DNA of 64,000 nucleotides from positions 62,001 through 126,000 of the forward strand of contig JACEFZ010013212.1 in NCBI GenBank assembly GCA_014155875.1, read 5' to 3'. The DNA is from Cepaea nemoralis. Its lineage: Eukaryota > Mollusca > Gastropoda > Stylommatophora > Helicidae. The notes beneath the pieces are model-generated. The model made no database searches and had not been told where the DNA came from. It saw only the letters and a list, made by a program, of their open reading frames with translations. Every line of letters starts with the position of its first letter. The first letter of the stretch is position 1. This document shows positions 44,640 to 57,159 of this stretch, one piece after another. The translations under genes and the position numbers were made by a program.

Positions 44640-46430
44640 TAAACTGTAGGCCCCCAAGAGAGGATAAAGAACCAAAATACCTTGGAGTCTACAATCAATG
44701 ACAGGCTAACGTGGAGAAAGCATATTAACAAAGCAGCAACAAAAGTCTGGAAGAAGATAGTCATCCTGAGAAAACTAAGTGGAACCACATGGGGAGCCAG
44801 TGGAAAAACACTTAGCAAACAGCATATGGCCATACCTGGAATACAGATCAACTGTGAAACATAAAATGCCACATTACAAGAGCTGAATAAGGTGCAAAAT
44901 CAAGCATTTAGATTCACCAAGGAAGGGGTGAAATCAACCTCGATAGTGGAAATGAAGAAGTTAAAGAGGACACAAGCACTGAGAGAGCGCAGAGGTATGA
45001 AGATGCTAATATAATCAGAAAAGTTTCTCAGTATGCAGGACCACCCTATGAAGAACAGATTTCAACACCTAACAATTAAGCGGCTGAAAAGAAGGAGTTT
45101 TATCCACCAGGCAAAACGACTACGGAGACAATCCTGACCTGCCTGTAATTGATAGTCATCTGAAAACTATCCCAGAATGAACTGCATGAAGAAAGAAACA
45201 TAGACTACCAGTGTACTTCAAGACGAAAGAAAGAGGAATATCTGACTAGAAAGAACAGAACAGTGTACAACGCAGAACAGCCACTGTTTTCTTGATGATG
45301 AACACCCACAGAACCTCTGGGTCCTAGTCTACACAGATGGGTCAGCACAAAATACAGTTACAAATGGAGGGTAGGAAGTGTGCATAGGATACCCAAATAA
45401 AACCAGAGATACGGCCGAAGTAACAACAGGAAAGTCCTGCCATAACTATAATGCAGAAATCCATGCCATCAAGATAGCAACCGAGAAATTACTGAATACC
45501 AATCATAGTATACAACCTGTGGTGCTACTGGCAGATGCTAAATCAGAATTTGAGGCACTTACTCTGGGAAATTCCAGTACTACAGACACTATCATATGAA
45601 CTATGCAGCCAGCCTAAGTTCAATATAGTGGACACCATCTCACTGTGAAGTACCCAGAAATGAGACAGCTGATCAACTAGCTATGGAAGGTGCAACAGAA
45701 GAGCAGCCGGATTATTAAACCAATCAGAAATGAATCAATATCAGCACAGGTCATTACCATTTTATGGACTCATAACAAATCAATATTCTGTGCCTCAGAA
45801 TAGGACACAATCGATTATGCAACCAATTTGACTATGACATCAGATGCACGATAAATTAAACACATTGGATGGGAGATCACAATATTTACGTTTACAAATT
45901 CAAAAGGGAAAGACAAAGATAACAATAATCAAGCAAATGACAACCTGATCTCCCTTAGTGAAACCTCACTTCAAGAGGCGGAATCATACACTATCTAGGT
46001 AGCAATATAGACAAAGATGGGGGAGCACATAGAGATATTAAAATAAGAATGCAAACGACAAGAAAAGCTTTACTAGTACTAGGAAATTTCTGGAAGTAAA
46101 AAAAACATTAAACTTATCATCAAACTTAGAATATTCAATTCTTGAGTTAAATAAGTACTACTGTAAATATCAGAAACAAAGAAAATTACTAAAACAATTA
46201 TAAATAAATGGCAAAACCAAATTAACTGGTGCCTGTACAAAACAGAAGAACTAAAATGGATAATGAACATCAAGGATTTAGATTTGCAGAGAGGCATGAA
46301 TGCCTACGATATTTTGAAAGGTATATGATGGCTTACTTCTATACCTGCATTCATGCAGCACATTCATTTCAAGTATGTTTGAGAGCTCTCCAAACAATGA
46401 GTGCTTGGAGTGGGTACTAACTGTCCAGAA
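44640..46430 (+). mobile_element. Degenerate LINE relic(s) with RT thumb and RNase H, unit 1
   Basis: Fragments readable across stops: NDRLTWRKHINKAATKVWKK (RT thumb/connection), then YTDGSAQN, KSCHNYNAEIHAIKIATEKL and VVLLADAKSEFEAL (RNase H: D, E, D positions), and LRIGHNRLCNQFDYD (post-RNase H motif). From 45990 a second, different LINE piece: YLGSNIDKDGGAHRDIKIRM and RRTKMDNEHQGFRF. Many frame breaks; dead. Confidence 0.75.
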
Positions 46431-48495
46431 TGACCCATAGGCTAGTGTCTGCCTAGTATGCCCCACAGACTAGTGTCTACCCAGTATGCCCCACAGACTA
46501 GTGTCTACCCAGTATGCCCCACAGACTAGTGTCTGCCCAGTATGCCCCACAGACTAGTGTCTGCCCAGGATGCCCCACAGACTAGTGTCTGCTCAGTATG
46601 CCCCACAGACTAGTGTCTGCCTAGAATGTCCACAGACTAGTGTCTGCCCAGTATGCCCCACAGACTAGTGTCTGCCCAGAATGTCCCACAGACTAGTGTC
46701 TGCCTAGAATGTCCACAGACTAGTGTCTGCCCAGTATGCCCCACATACTAGTGTCTGCCCAGTATGCCCCACAGACTAGTGTCTGCCCAGTATGCCCCGC
46801 AGACTAGTGTCTGCTCAGTATGCCCCACAGACTAGTGTCTGCCTAGAATGTCCACAGACTAGTGTCTGCCCAGTATGCCACACAGACTAGTGTCTACCCA
46901 GTATGCCCCACAGACTAGTGTCTGCCCAGTATGTCCCACAGACTAGTGTCTACCCAGTATGTCCCACAGACTAGTGTCTGCCCAGTATGTCACACAGACT
47001 AGTGTCTGCCCAGTATGTCCCACAGACTAGTGTCCGCCCAGTATGTCCCACAGACTAGTGTCTGCCCAGTATGTCCCACAGACTAGTGTCTGCCCAGTAT
47101 GCCCCACAGACTAGTGTCTGCCCAGTATGTCCCACAGACTAGTGTCTGCCCAGTATGCCCCACAGACTAGTGTCTGCCCAGTATGTCCCACAGACTAGTG
47201 TCTGCCCATGATATCCCACAGACTAGTGTCTGCCCATGATATCCCACAGACTAGTGTCTGCCCAGTATGTCCCACAGACTAGTGTCTGCCCATGATATCC
47301 CACAGACTAGTGTCTGCCCATGATATCCCACAGACTAGTGTCTGCCCAGTATGTTCCACAGACTAGTGTCTGCCCAGTATGCCCCACAGACTAGTGTCTG
47401 CCCAGTATGTCCCACAGACTAGTGTCTGCCCAGTATGCCCCACAGACTAGTGTCTGCCCAGTATGTCCCACAGACTAGTGTCTGCCCATGATATCCCACA
47501 GACTAGTGTCTGCCCATGATATCCCACAGACTAGTGTCTGCCCAGTATGTCCCACAGACTAGTGTCTGCCCATGATATCCCACAGACTAGTGTCTGCCCA
47601 TGATATCCCACAGACTAGTGTCTGCCCAGTATGTTCCACAGACTAGTGTCTGCCCAGTATGTCCCACAGACTAGTGTCTGCCCATGATATCCCACAGACT
47701 AGTGTCTGCCCAGTATGTCCCACAGACTAGTGTCTGCCCATGATATCCCACAGACTAGTGTCTGCCCAGTATGTCCCACAGACTAGTGTCTACCCAGTAT
47801 GTCCCACAGACTAGTGTCTGCCCAGTATGTCCCACAGACTAGTGTCTGCCCATGATATCCCACAGACCAGTGTCTGCCCAGTATGTCCCACAGACTACTG
47901 TCTGCCCAGTATGTCCCACAGACTAGTGTCTGCCCAGTATGTCCCACAGACTAGTGTCTGCCCATGATATCCCACAGACCAGTGTCTGCCCAGTATGTCC
48001 CACAGACTAGTGTCTGCCCAGTATGTCCCACAGACTAGTGTCTGCCCAGTATGTCCCACAGACTAGTGTCTGCCCAGTATGTCCCACAGACTAGTGTCTG
48101 CCCATGATATCCCACAGACTAGTGTCTGCCCAGTATGTTCCACAGACTACTGTCTGCCCAGTATGCCCCACAGACTAGTGTCTGCCCAGTATGTCCCACA
48201 GACTAGTGTCTGCCCAGTATGTCCCACAGATTAGTGTCTGCCCAGGATGCCCCACAGACTAGTGTCTGCGCAGTATGTCCCACAGACTAGTGTCTGCCCA
48301 GGATGTCCCACAGACTAGTGTCTGCCCAGTATGTCCCACAGACTAGTGTCTACCCAGTATGTCCAACAGACTAGTGTCTGCCTAGGATGTCCCACAGACT
48401 AGTGTCTGCCCAGTATGCCCCGCAGACTAGTGTCTGCCCAGTTTGCTCTACAGAATAATGTCTACCCAGAAAACTGCAGATTAGCTTCTATCCAG
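46431..48495. repeat. 28-bp satellite, array 1 (~72 copies)
   Basis: Unit CAGACTAGTGTCTGCCCAGT plus ATGTCCCA. Each unit has the imperfect palindrome CAGAC-TAGT-GTCTG. Variants: ATGCCCCA on the left, CATGATATCCCA between 47205 and 48110, and a 26-27-bp CTAGAATGTCCA form. The right edge decays into the LINE from 48440. Confidence 0.97.
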
Positions 48496-48927
48496 GATAG
48501 AAAGCACGTTGAGAGTAATAATTTGTACAGTCATCTAAGACTTCTACCACTTCAAAAGCGCTTCCTTTTCAACAAAGCCAAATTAGTGAACAAAATTATA
48601 TCTCAAAATACCCCAGAGTATCTTCTGCCGCTGATTCAATCTAATGCAATGAACAGCAAGCGCCTAAATTTGTTACATGTCTCAAAGCCTAGATTGGACC
48701 TATACAAAACATGTTTCGCCTATTCTGGTGCTCACTTATGGAATGATCTGCCTCCAGATCTGAAAACTCCAATGAGTCCCTACACATTTAACCGAAAACT
48801 CTTTCAATACTTGATCAATACCGACTATATGCCACCATAATTCATTTACTGGTATAATTGTTCATTATAATCGTTCATTATAATTGTTTAACTATAATTG
48901 TTCACTATATATGTGTGTGCGTGTGGG

Positions 48928-48929
<2 letters not shown>

Positions 48930-48971
<42 letters not shown>

Positions 48972-49290
48972 TGGGTGTCAGAGAGAGTGAGAGAGTGAAT
49001 GTGTGTGTGCGTGCATGTGTGGAGAGAGTGATTGAGCGAGAAATGGTAGGGGAATGTGTCAGTGCATGCATTCGTACGTGTATGTGTGAGAGTGAGTGAG
49101 GGAGTGTGTGCGTTCATGCGTATGTGTATGTGTGAGAGAGTGTGATTGAGAGAGTGAGTGTGTGTTGTGAAAGATTGTGTGTGAGAGTGAGACAGTGCGA
49201 GAGTTGATGTGTTAGTGTGTGTGTGTGTGAGCGCGCGCATGCGAGTGTGTGTATATGAAAGAATACAGAGAGAGAGAGAGAGAGGGAGAG
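48930..49290. repeat. GA/GT compound microsatellite, unit 1
   Basis: (GA)n at 48931-48967, GTGAGAGAGTG-type repeats, then (GA)n at 49267-49300. Confidence 0.93.
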
Positions 49291-49517
49291 AGGGGGAGAG
49301 AGCTGAGCAGATGCATGTCATGTAACACGCATGTTATGTAACACGCATGTTATGTAACACGCGAATCCGTATGTTTGTGTATTCTCATCTGTCATATTAT
49401 CAGTTAAATACCATTTGATTTTATCATGTATAATATAAACTTATGTACATTACTGTAGTTTGAGTGAGAGAGTCAGTGAGTGTGAATGAGAGACAGAATG
49501 AGTGAGCATGAGAGTGA

Positions 49518-49518
<1 letters not shown>

Positions 49519-49558
<40 letters not shown>
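49519..49558. repeat. (GT)n microsatellite, unit 1
   Basis: About 20 perfect GT dinucleotides. Confidence 0.97.
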
Positions 49559-49559
<1 letters not shown>

Positions 49560-49744
49560 CTTCTCTGTGTGTATCTCTGTGTGTGGGAGCATCACTATGT
49601 TTACGTCACATACTTTTTATGTACACATTTTTCTCCATGTTTAACATTTTTATGAGACTGCTCATGACAATTGTCAGTGTATGTGTGTGAGTAAAGTGTG
49701 GGAGTTTGTTCATACTAGTTTCAATGCTAACGTGAGACATTTTG

Positions 49745-51355
49745 TATGTGTCTAGATGTGAGGAGGTGTGAGTGTGTGTGGAGGATGTGTGTGAGTGTGG
49801 GGATATGTGTGGGTGGGGGATGTGTGGGTGGGGGTATGCGTTTGGATGGGTTGGGGTGTGTGGGTTTTGGTGGGTAGTGATATTTGTGGGTGTTGGTGGG
49901 ATGTGTGGATGGATGTGTGGGGGTGAAAGTAGGGGTGTGGGAATGGGTGTGGGGGATGTGTGTATGGGTGGAGGATATGTGTATGGGATGGGTGTGGGGT
50001 GTGTGTGTTTATGTGGGTGGAGATGTGTGGGTGGTTTGAGGAAGTATGTGTGGGTGGCGGGGTTGTGTGGGTAGAGGATTGTGTTGGGTGGATTGGGGAT
50101 GCAATGGCGGGTGGGGAGAAGTGTATGGTGTGTGGGTTTGAGATATGTGTGCGGTGTGTTGGTGGGGGATGTGTGCATGGTGTGTGGGTGGGGGTGTGGT
50201 GGTATGGGTGAGGATATGTGTGTGGGTGGGGGATAGTGTGTGGTGTGGGGGATGTGTGTGATGGGTGCGGGGAATGTGTGTATGGGTGGGGTATATGTGT
50301 GGGTGAGTAGGGGATGTGTGGTGGTTGGGGGAAGTATGTGGGCGTGTGTGGGTGGGAGATGTGTGCGTGGATGGGGAATGTGTGGGTGGGGGTGTGTTAG
50401 TGGCTTAGGGATGTGTAGGTGGGTGAGGGATGTGCATGTGTCGGGGTGGGATGCGTGAGTGGGTGGAGGATAAGTGTGGGTAGGGGTATTGTGATCGAGA
50501 GATGTTTGGTTGGGGGTGGGTGGGTGGGGTGTGTGGGTGCGTAGTGGAGGATGTGTGCGTGAGTGAGTGTGTGTTGGTGGACGGGTAGGGAATGCGTGTG
50601 TGGGTGGGGAGAGGTGTGTGGTGTGTTGGTTAGGGATATTGTGTGGGTGAGGTATGTGTGTGTGGATGGGGGATTTTTGTGGTGTGTGGGTGGGGGTATG
50701 TGGGGTGGATGGGTAAGGGTATCTGTGTGGGTGTGGGTGGGAATATTGTGTGGTATGTGGGTGGGGGATATGTGTGTGGTGTGTAGGTGGGGATGTGTGG
50801 TGGTATGTGGGTGTGGGATGTGTTGGTGAGGGATATGTGTGTGTGCGGTGCATGGGTTGGGAATATTGCGTTGTAGGGGATGTATGTGATGTGCGGGTGG
50901 GGGATTGTGTAGTGGGGGATTGGGTTAAGGCATGTATGGGTGGGTGGAGGATGTATGTGTGGGTGGTGGGGTGTGTGTGTGAGTGGATTGGGGATGTATG
51001 GGTGGTTAGGGAGATGTGTGTGTGGGGGGGGGGAGGGGGGATTGTGTGCGTGGGTGGGAAATATGTGGTCAATGGAGATGTGGCTGGGGGATGGGTGGTT
51101 TGAGGTGTGGATGGGGAGAGGATGTGTGGGTTAGGATGTGTATGTGGGTGGGCGTGGGATATGTGGGTTGGTGGGGGAATGTTTGTGGGTGGCGAGTGTG
51201 TTTTGGTTGGGGGAACAGGTGAGGGGAGTGTGGGTGGGGGATGTGCGGGAGGGGGAGGGGTCGGTTGGTTGGGTATGTATGTGTCCCTTGGTGTGCGTGT
51301 GTGTGGGTAGATGAGGTGTGTGTGTGGGTGGGGTGATGTATGGGTACGTGGGAGA
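49745..51355. repeat. G/T-rich minisatellite, unit 1 (1.6 kb)
   Basis: Irregular repeats of GTGTGGGTGGGGGATGT, almost without C on the plus strand. It contains canonical four-run G-quadruplex patterns, e.g. 49811-49834 (runs of 3, 5, 3 and 5 G). The minus strand gives long Pro/His/Thr-rich open frames, which are not genes. Confidence 0.93.
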
Positions 51356-51540
51356 TGGGCCTCATAACATGGTAATTTGCCTTGTTTATGTTTACAACAT
51401 TCATTTCACAATGTTTATTTTTCTTCCTATGTAAATGTATAATGCTCTTGATGAACGAAAGACGAGTGATTGGAAGGGCCGAATGTAAGACGGGCCTGCG
51501 TGCCCAATTTGTGACCCTAATAAAGTTGATTTGATTTGAT

Positions 51541-51630
51541 GTCATAACACTAGTCTCTACCCAGGATGTCCCACAAATTATTATTTGAAGAGGATGCACC
51601 ACAGACTAGTGCCTGTCCAGGGTACCCCTA
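51541..51630. repeat. 28-bp satellite remnant right of the LINE, unit 1
   Basis: CACTAGTCTCTACCCAGGAT, GTCCCACAAATTATT, CACCACAGACTAGTGCCTGT: degraded satellite units, showing the array continued beyond the LINE. Confidence 0.8.
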
Positions 51631-52002
51631 GTGGAGGTGAAAGAGTGTTTGTCAGTCTGAACACTAATCCAATCACATCCACTGCTCCGCATTCACCACA
51701 ACGGGGTTGTTGTCATATTCTCTTGATGGGTGACGTGATCATGTCACTCTGGTTGAAACATTCATATATCACTTTTATAAGGCTTGATTTCCTTTGACAA
51801 AAAACCCCCTTCTCCTCTTCTCCTTGGCTCAAACACATGTCAGTATTGTGTTCTCTGCCTCACATCATCAGTTTTCCCTTGGCTTCAGATGCATTCGGTG
51901 AATAGGCAGATAGATAAGGTCTCTGCATAAAACATTGACAAGTGCAGCAATACTCTTTTCACCCTTTTTCAAAAAACAAAAGGCAGGTCTCACTCATCCA
52001 GA

Positions 52003-53775
52003 TAAACTGTAGGCCCCCAAGAGAGGATAAAGAACCAAAATACCTTGGAGTCTACAATCAATGACAGGCTAACGTGGAGAAAGCATATTAACAAAGCAGC
52101 AACAAAAGTCTGGAAGAAGATAGTCATCCTGAGAAAACTAAGTGGAACCACATGGGGAGCCAGTGGAAAAACACTTAGCAAACAGCATATGGCCATACCT
52201 GGAATACAGATCAACTGTGAAACATAAAATGCCACATTACAAGAGCTGAATAAGGTGCAAAATCAAGCATTTAGATTCACCAAGGAAGGGATGAAATCAA
52301 CCTCGATAGTGGAAATGAAGAAGTTAAAGAGGACACAAGCACTGAGAGAGCGCAGCGGTATGAAGATGCTAATATAATCAGAAAAGTTTCTCAGTATGCA
52401 GGACCACCCTATGAAGAACAGATTTCAACACCTAACAATTAAGCGGCTGAAAAGAAGGAGTTTTATCCACCAGGCAAAACAACTACGGAGACAATCCTGA
52501 CCTGCCTGTAATTGATAGTCACCTGAAAACTATCCCAGAATGAACTGCATGAAGAAAGAAACATAGACTACCAGTGTACTTCAAGATGAAAGTGAGAGGA
52601 ATATCTGACTAGAAAGAACAAAACAGTGTACAACGCAGAACAGCCACTGTTTTCTTGATGATGAACACCCACAGAACCTCTGGGTCCTAGTCTACACAGA
52701 TGGGTCAGTACAAAATACAGTTACAAATGGAGGGTAAGAAGTGTACACAGGATACCCAAATAAAACCAGAGATACGGCCGAAGTAACAACAGGAAAGTCC
52801 TGCCATAACTATAATGCAGAAATCCATGCCATCAAGATAGAAACCGAGAAATTACTGAATACCAATCATAGTATACAACCTGTGGTGCTACTGGCAGATG
52901 CTAAATCAGAATTTGAGGCACTTACTCTGGGAAATTCCAGTACTACAGACACTATCATATGAACTATGCAGCCAGCCTAAGGTCAATATAGTGGACACCA
53001 TCTCACTGTGGAGTACCCAGAAATGAGACAGCTGATCAACTAGCTATGGAAGGTGCAACAGAAGAGCAGCCTGATTATTAAACCAATCAGAAATGAATCA
53101 ATATCAGCACAGGCCATTACCATTTTATGGACTCATAACAAATCAATATTCTGTGCCTCAGAATAGGACACAATCGATTATGCAACCAATTTGACTATGA
53201 AATCAGATGCACAATAAATTAAACACATTGGATGGGAGATCACAATATTAAAGTTTACAAATTCAAAAGGGAAAGATAAAGATAACAATAATCAAGCAAA
53301 TGACAACCTGATCTCCCTTAGTGAAACCTCACTTCAAAAGACGGAATCATACACTATCTAGGTAGTACTATAGACAAAGATGGGGAAGCACATAGAGATA
53401 TTAAAATAAGAAAGCAAACGACAAGAAAAGCTTTACTAGCACTAGGAAATTCCTGGAAGTAAAAAAAAATTAAACTTATCATCAAACTTAGAATATTCAA
53501 TTCTAGAGTGAAATCAGTACTACTGTATAAATTAGAAACAAGGAAAATTACTAAAACAATTATAAATAACAAATTAACTGGTGCCTGTACAAAACAGAAA
53601 AACTAAAATGGATCCAGAACATCAAGGATTGAGATCTGCAAAAAGGCATGAATGCCTATGATATTTTGAAAGGTATATGATGGCTTACTTCTATACCTGC
53701 ATTCATGCAGCACATTCATGTCAAGTATGTTTGAAAGCTCTCCAAGCAATGAGTGCTTGGAGTGGGTACTAACTG
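52003..53775 (+). mobile_element. Degenerate LINE relic(s), unit 2
   Basis: Copy of 44640-46430 with the same stops; RNase H fragment at 52741-52962 (KSCHNYNAEIHAIKIETEKL). The deletion of CCAAATGG-type bases near 53565 and an extra A near 53463 are unit-specific. Confidence 0.75.
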
Positions 53776-55855
53776 CCCAGTATGCCCCACAGACTAGTGT
53801 CTGCCCAGTATGTCTCACAGACTAGTGTCTGCCCAGTATGTCTCACAGACTAGTGTCTGCCCAGTATGTCCCCACAGACTAGTGTCTGCCCAGTATGCCC
53901 CACAGACTAGTGTCTGCCCAGTATGTCCCCACAGACTAGTGTCTGCCCAGTATGCCCCACAGACTAGTGTCTGCCAGTATGTCTCACAGACTAGTGTCTG
54001 CCCAGTATGTCCCCACAGACTAGTGTCTGCCCTGTATGTCCCCACAGACTAGTGTCTGCCCTAGTATGTCTCCACAGACTAGTGTCTGCCCAGTATGCCC
54101 CACAGACTAGTGTCTGCCCAGTATGTCTCACAGACTAGTGTCTGCCCAGTATGCCCCACAGACTAGTGTCTGCCCAGTATGTCTCACAGACTAGTGTCTG
54201 CCCAGTATGTCTCACAGACTAGTGTCTGGCCAGTATGCCCCACAGACTAGTGTCTGACCCAGTATGTCCCCACAGACTAGTAGTCTGCCCAGTATGTCCT
54301 CACAGACTAGTGTCTGCCCAGTATGTCCCACAGACTAGTGTCTGCCCAGTATGTCTCACAGACTAGTGTCTGCCCAGTATGTCTCACAGACTAGTGTCTG
54401 CCCAGTATGTCTCACAGACTAGTGTCTGCCCAGTATGTCCCACAGACTAGTGTCTGCCCAGTATGCCCCACAGACTAGTGTCTGCCCAGTATGTCCCACA
54501 GACTAGTGTCTGCCCAGTATGTCTCACAGACTAGTGTCTGCCCAGTATGTCTCACAGACTAGTGTCTGCCCAGTATGTCTCACAGACTAGTGTCTGCCCA
54601 GTATGTCCCACAGACTAGTGTCTGCCCAGTATGTCCCACAGACTAGTGTCTGCCCAGTATGTCCCACAGACTAGTGTCTGCCCAGTATGTCCCACAGACT
54701 AGTGTCTGCCCAGTATGTCCCACAGACTAGTGTCTGCCCAGTATGTCCCACAGACTAGTGTCTGCCCAGTATGTCCCACAGACTAGTGTCTGCCCAGTAT
54801 GTCCCACAGACTAGTGTCTGCCCAGTATGTCCCACAGACTAGTGTCTGCCCAGTATGTCCCACAGACTAGTGTCTGCCCAGTATGCTCCACAGACTAGTG
54901 TGCCCAGTATGCCCCACAGACTAGTGTCTGCCCAGTATGTCCCACAGACTAGTGTCTGCCCAGTATGTCCCACAGACTAGTGTCTGCCCAGTATGTCCAC
55001 AGACTAGTGTCTGCCCAGTATGTCCCACAGACTAGTGTCTGCCCAGTATGTCTCCACAGACTAGTGTCTGCCCAGTATGTCCCACAGACTACTGTCTACC
55101 TAGGATCTCCCACAGACTAGTGTCTGCCCAGTATGTCCCACAGACTAGTGTCTGCCCAGTATGTCCCACAGACTAGTGTCTGCCCAGTATGTCCCACAGA
55201 CTAGTGTCTGCCCAGTATGTCTCACAGACTAGTGTCTGCCCAGTATGTCCCACAGACTACTGTCTGCCCAGTATGTCCCACAGACTAGTGTCTGCCAGTA
55301 TGTCCCACAGACTAGTGTCTGCCCAGTATGTCCCACAGACTAGTGTCTGCCCAGTATGTCCCACAGACTAGTGTCTGCCCAGTATGTCCCACAGACTAGT
55401 GTCTGCCCAGTATGTCCCACAGACTAGTGTCTGCCCAGTATGTCCCACAGACTAGTGTCTGCCCATGATATCCCACAGACTAGTGTCTGCCCAGTATGTT
55501 CCACAGACTACTGTCTGCCCAGTATGCCCCACAGACTAGTGTCTGCCCAGTATGTCCCACAGACTAGTGTCTGCCCAGTATGTCCCACAGATTAGTGCTC
55601 TGCCAGGATGCCCACAGACTAGTGTCTGCGCAGTATGTCCCACAGACTAGTGCTCTGCCCAGGATGTCCCACAGACTAGTGTCTGCCCAGTATTCCCACA
55701 GACTAGTGTCTACCCAGTATGTCCAACAGACTAGTGTCTGCCTAGGATGTCCCACAGACTAGTGTCTGCCCAGTATGCCCCGCAGACTAGTGTCTGCCCA
55801 GTTTGCTCTACAGAATAATGTCTACCCAGAAAACTGCAGATTAGCTTCTATCCAG
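53776..55855. repeat. 28-bp satellite, array 2 (~73 copies)
   Basis: Same unit as array 1 but a different variant composition: ATGTCTCA and ATGTCCCCA forms on the left, then a long run of ATGTCCCA copies (54600-54870). Only one CATGATATCCCA unit (55464). The last ~400 bases match the last ~400 of array 1. Confidence 0.97.
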
Positions 55856-56287
55856 GATAGAAAGCACGTTGAGAGTAATAATTTGTACAGTCATCTAAGA
55901 CTTCTACCACTTCAAAAGCGCTTCCTTTTCAACAAAGCCAAATTAGTGAACAAAATTATATCTCAAAATACCCCAGAGTATCTTCTGCCGCTGATTCAAT
56001 CTAATGCAATGAACAGCAAGCGCCTAAATTTGTTACATGTTTCAAAGCCTAGATTGGACCTATACAAAACATGTTTCGCCTATTCTGGTGCTCACTTATG
56101 GAATGATCTGCCTCCAGATCTGAAAACTCCAATGAGTCCCTACACATTTAACCGAAAACTCTTTCAATACTTAATCCATACCGACTATATGCCACCATAA
56201 TTCATTTACTGGTATAATTGTTCATTATAATCGTTCATTATAATTGTTTAACTATAATTGTTCACTATATATGTGTGTGCGTGTGGG

Positions 56288-56288
<1 letters not shown>

Positions 56289-56347
<59 letters not shown>

Positions 56348-56658
56348 TGGGTGTCAGAGAGAGTGAGAGAGTGAATGTGTGTGTGCGTGCGTGTGTGTGG
56401 AGAGAGTGATTGAGCGAGAAATGGTAGGGGAATGTGTCAGTGCATGCATTCGTACGTGTATGTGTGAGAGTGAGTGAGGGAGTGTGTGCGTGCGTGCGTG
56501 CATGCGTTCATGCGTATGTGTATGTGTGAGAGAGTGTGATTGAGAGAGTGAGTGTGTGTGTGAAGGATTGTGTGTGAGAGTGAGACAGTGCGAGAGTTGA
56601 TGTGTTAGTGTGTGTGTGTGTGAGCGCGCGCATGCGTGTGAGTGTGTGTATATGAAAG

Positions 56659-56723
<65 letters not shown>

Positions 56724-56725
56724 GA
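56289..56725. repeat. GA/GT microsatellites, unit 2
   Basis: (GA)n at 56291-56344 and 56664-56720, both longer than in unit 1. Confidence 0.95.
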
Positions 56726-56920
56726 GCAGATGCATGTCATGTAACACGCATGTTATGTAACACGCGAATCCGTATGTTTGTGTATTCTCATCTGTCATAT
56801 TATCAGTTAAATACCATTTGATTTTATCATGTATAATATAAACTTATGTACATTACTGTAGTTTGAGTGAGAGAGTCAGTGAGTGTGAATGAGAGACAGA
56901 ATGAGTGAGCATGAGAGTGA

Positions 56921-56959
<39 letters not shown>
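56921..56959. repeat. (GT)n microsatellite, unit 2
   Basis: About 19-20 GT dinucleotides, matching 49519-49558. Confidence 0.97.
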
Positions 56960-56960
<1 letters not shown>

Positions 56961-57159
56961 CTTCTCTGTGTGTATCTCTGTGTGTCTCGATGTGAGCATC
57001 ACTATGTTTACGTCACATACTTTTTATGTTCACATTTTTCTCCATGTTTAACATTTTTATGAGACTGCTCATGACAATTGTCAGTGTATGTGTGTGAGTA
57101 AAGTGTGGGAGTTTGTTCATACTAGTTTCAATGCTAACGTGAGACATTTTGTATGTGTC

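Larger units (their letters stand above)
48496..51540 (+). mobile_element. CR1/L2-like LINE 3' end with expanded 3'UTR, unit 1
   Basis: It codes the C-terminal end of a LINE reverse-transcriptase protein in an open frame (stop at 48840): LLPLQKRFLFNKAKLVNKII, LNLLHVSKPRLDLYKTCFAY and SGAHLWNDLPPDLKTP, a familiar ending in mollusc CR1/Jockey-type LINEs. The 2.7-kb remainder has become microsatellite and minisatellite. The 3' end is AATAAAGTTGATTTGATTTG plus AT at 51540, a typical tailed LINE end. Satellite sequence flanks both sides (to 48495; from 51541), so it was inserted into the 28-bp array. Confidence 0.8.
44446..51795. repeat. Segmental duplication, unit 1 (~7.35 kb)
   Basis: Nearly identical to 51808-59214 outside the satellite, sharing the order LINE relic, 28-bp satellite, LINE 3' end, G-rich minisatellite, satellite remnant. 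The right boundary is in TATCACTTTTATAAGGCTTG, which recurs at 59190-59212. Confidence 0.95.

Noticed and set aside
46431..48495. CRISPR-like array: 28-bp repeats with internal palindrome
   Set aside because: There are no unique spacers; the whole 28 bp is the repeating unit, no cas genes are nearby and the context is an animal genome. It is a satellite.
49606..51072. 488-residue Pro/His/Thr-rich minus-strand frame
   Set aside because: Translation of the G/T minisatellite; composition follows the repeat and the duplicate unit breaks the frame.
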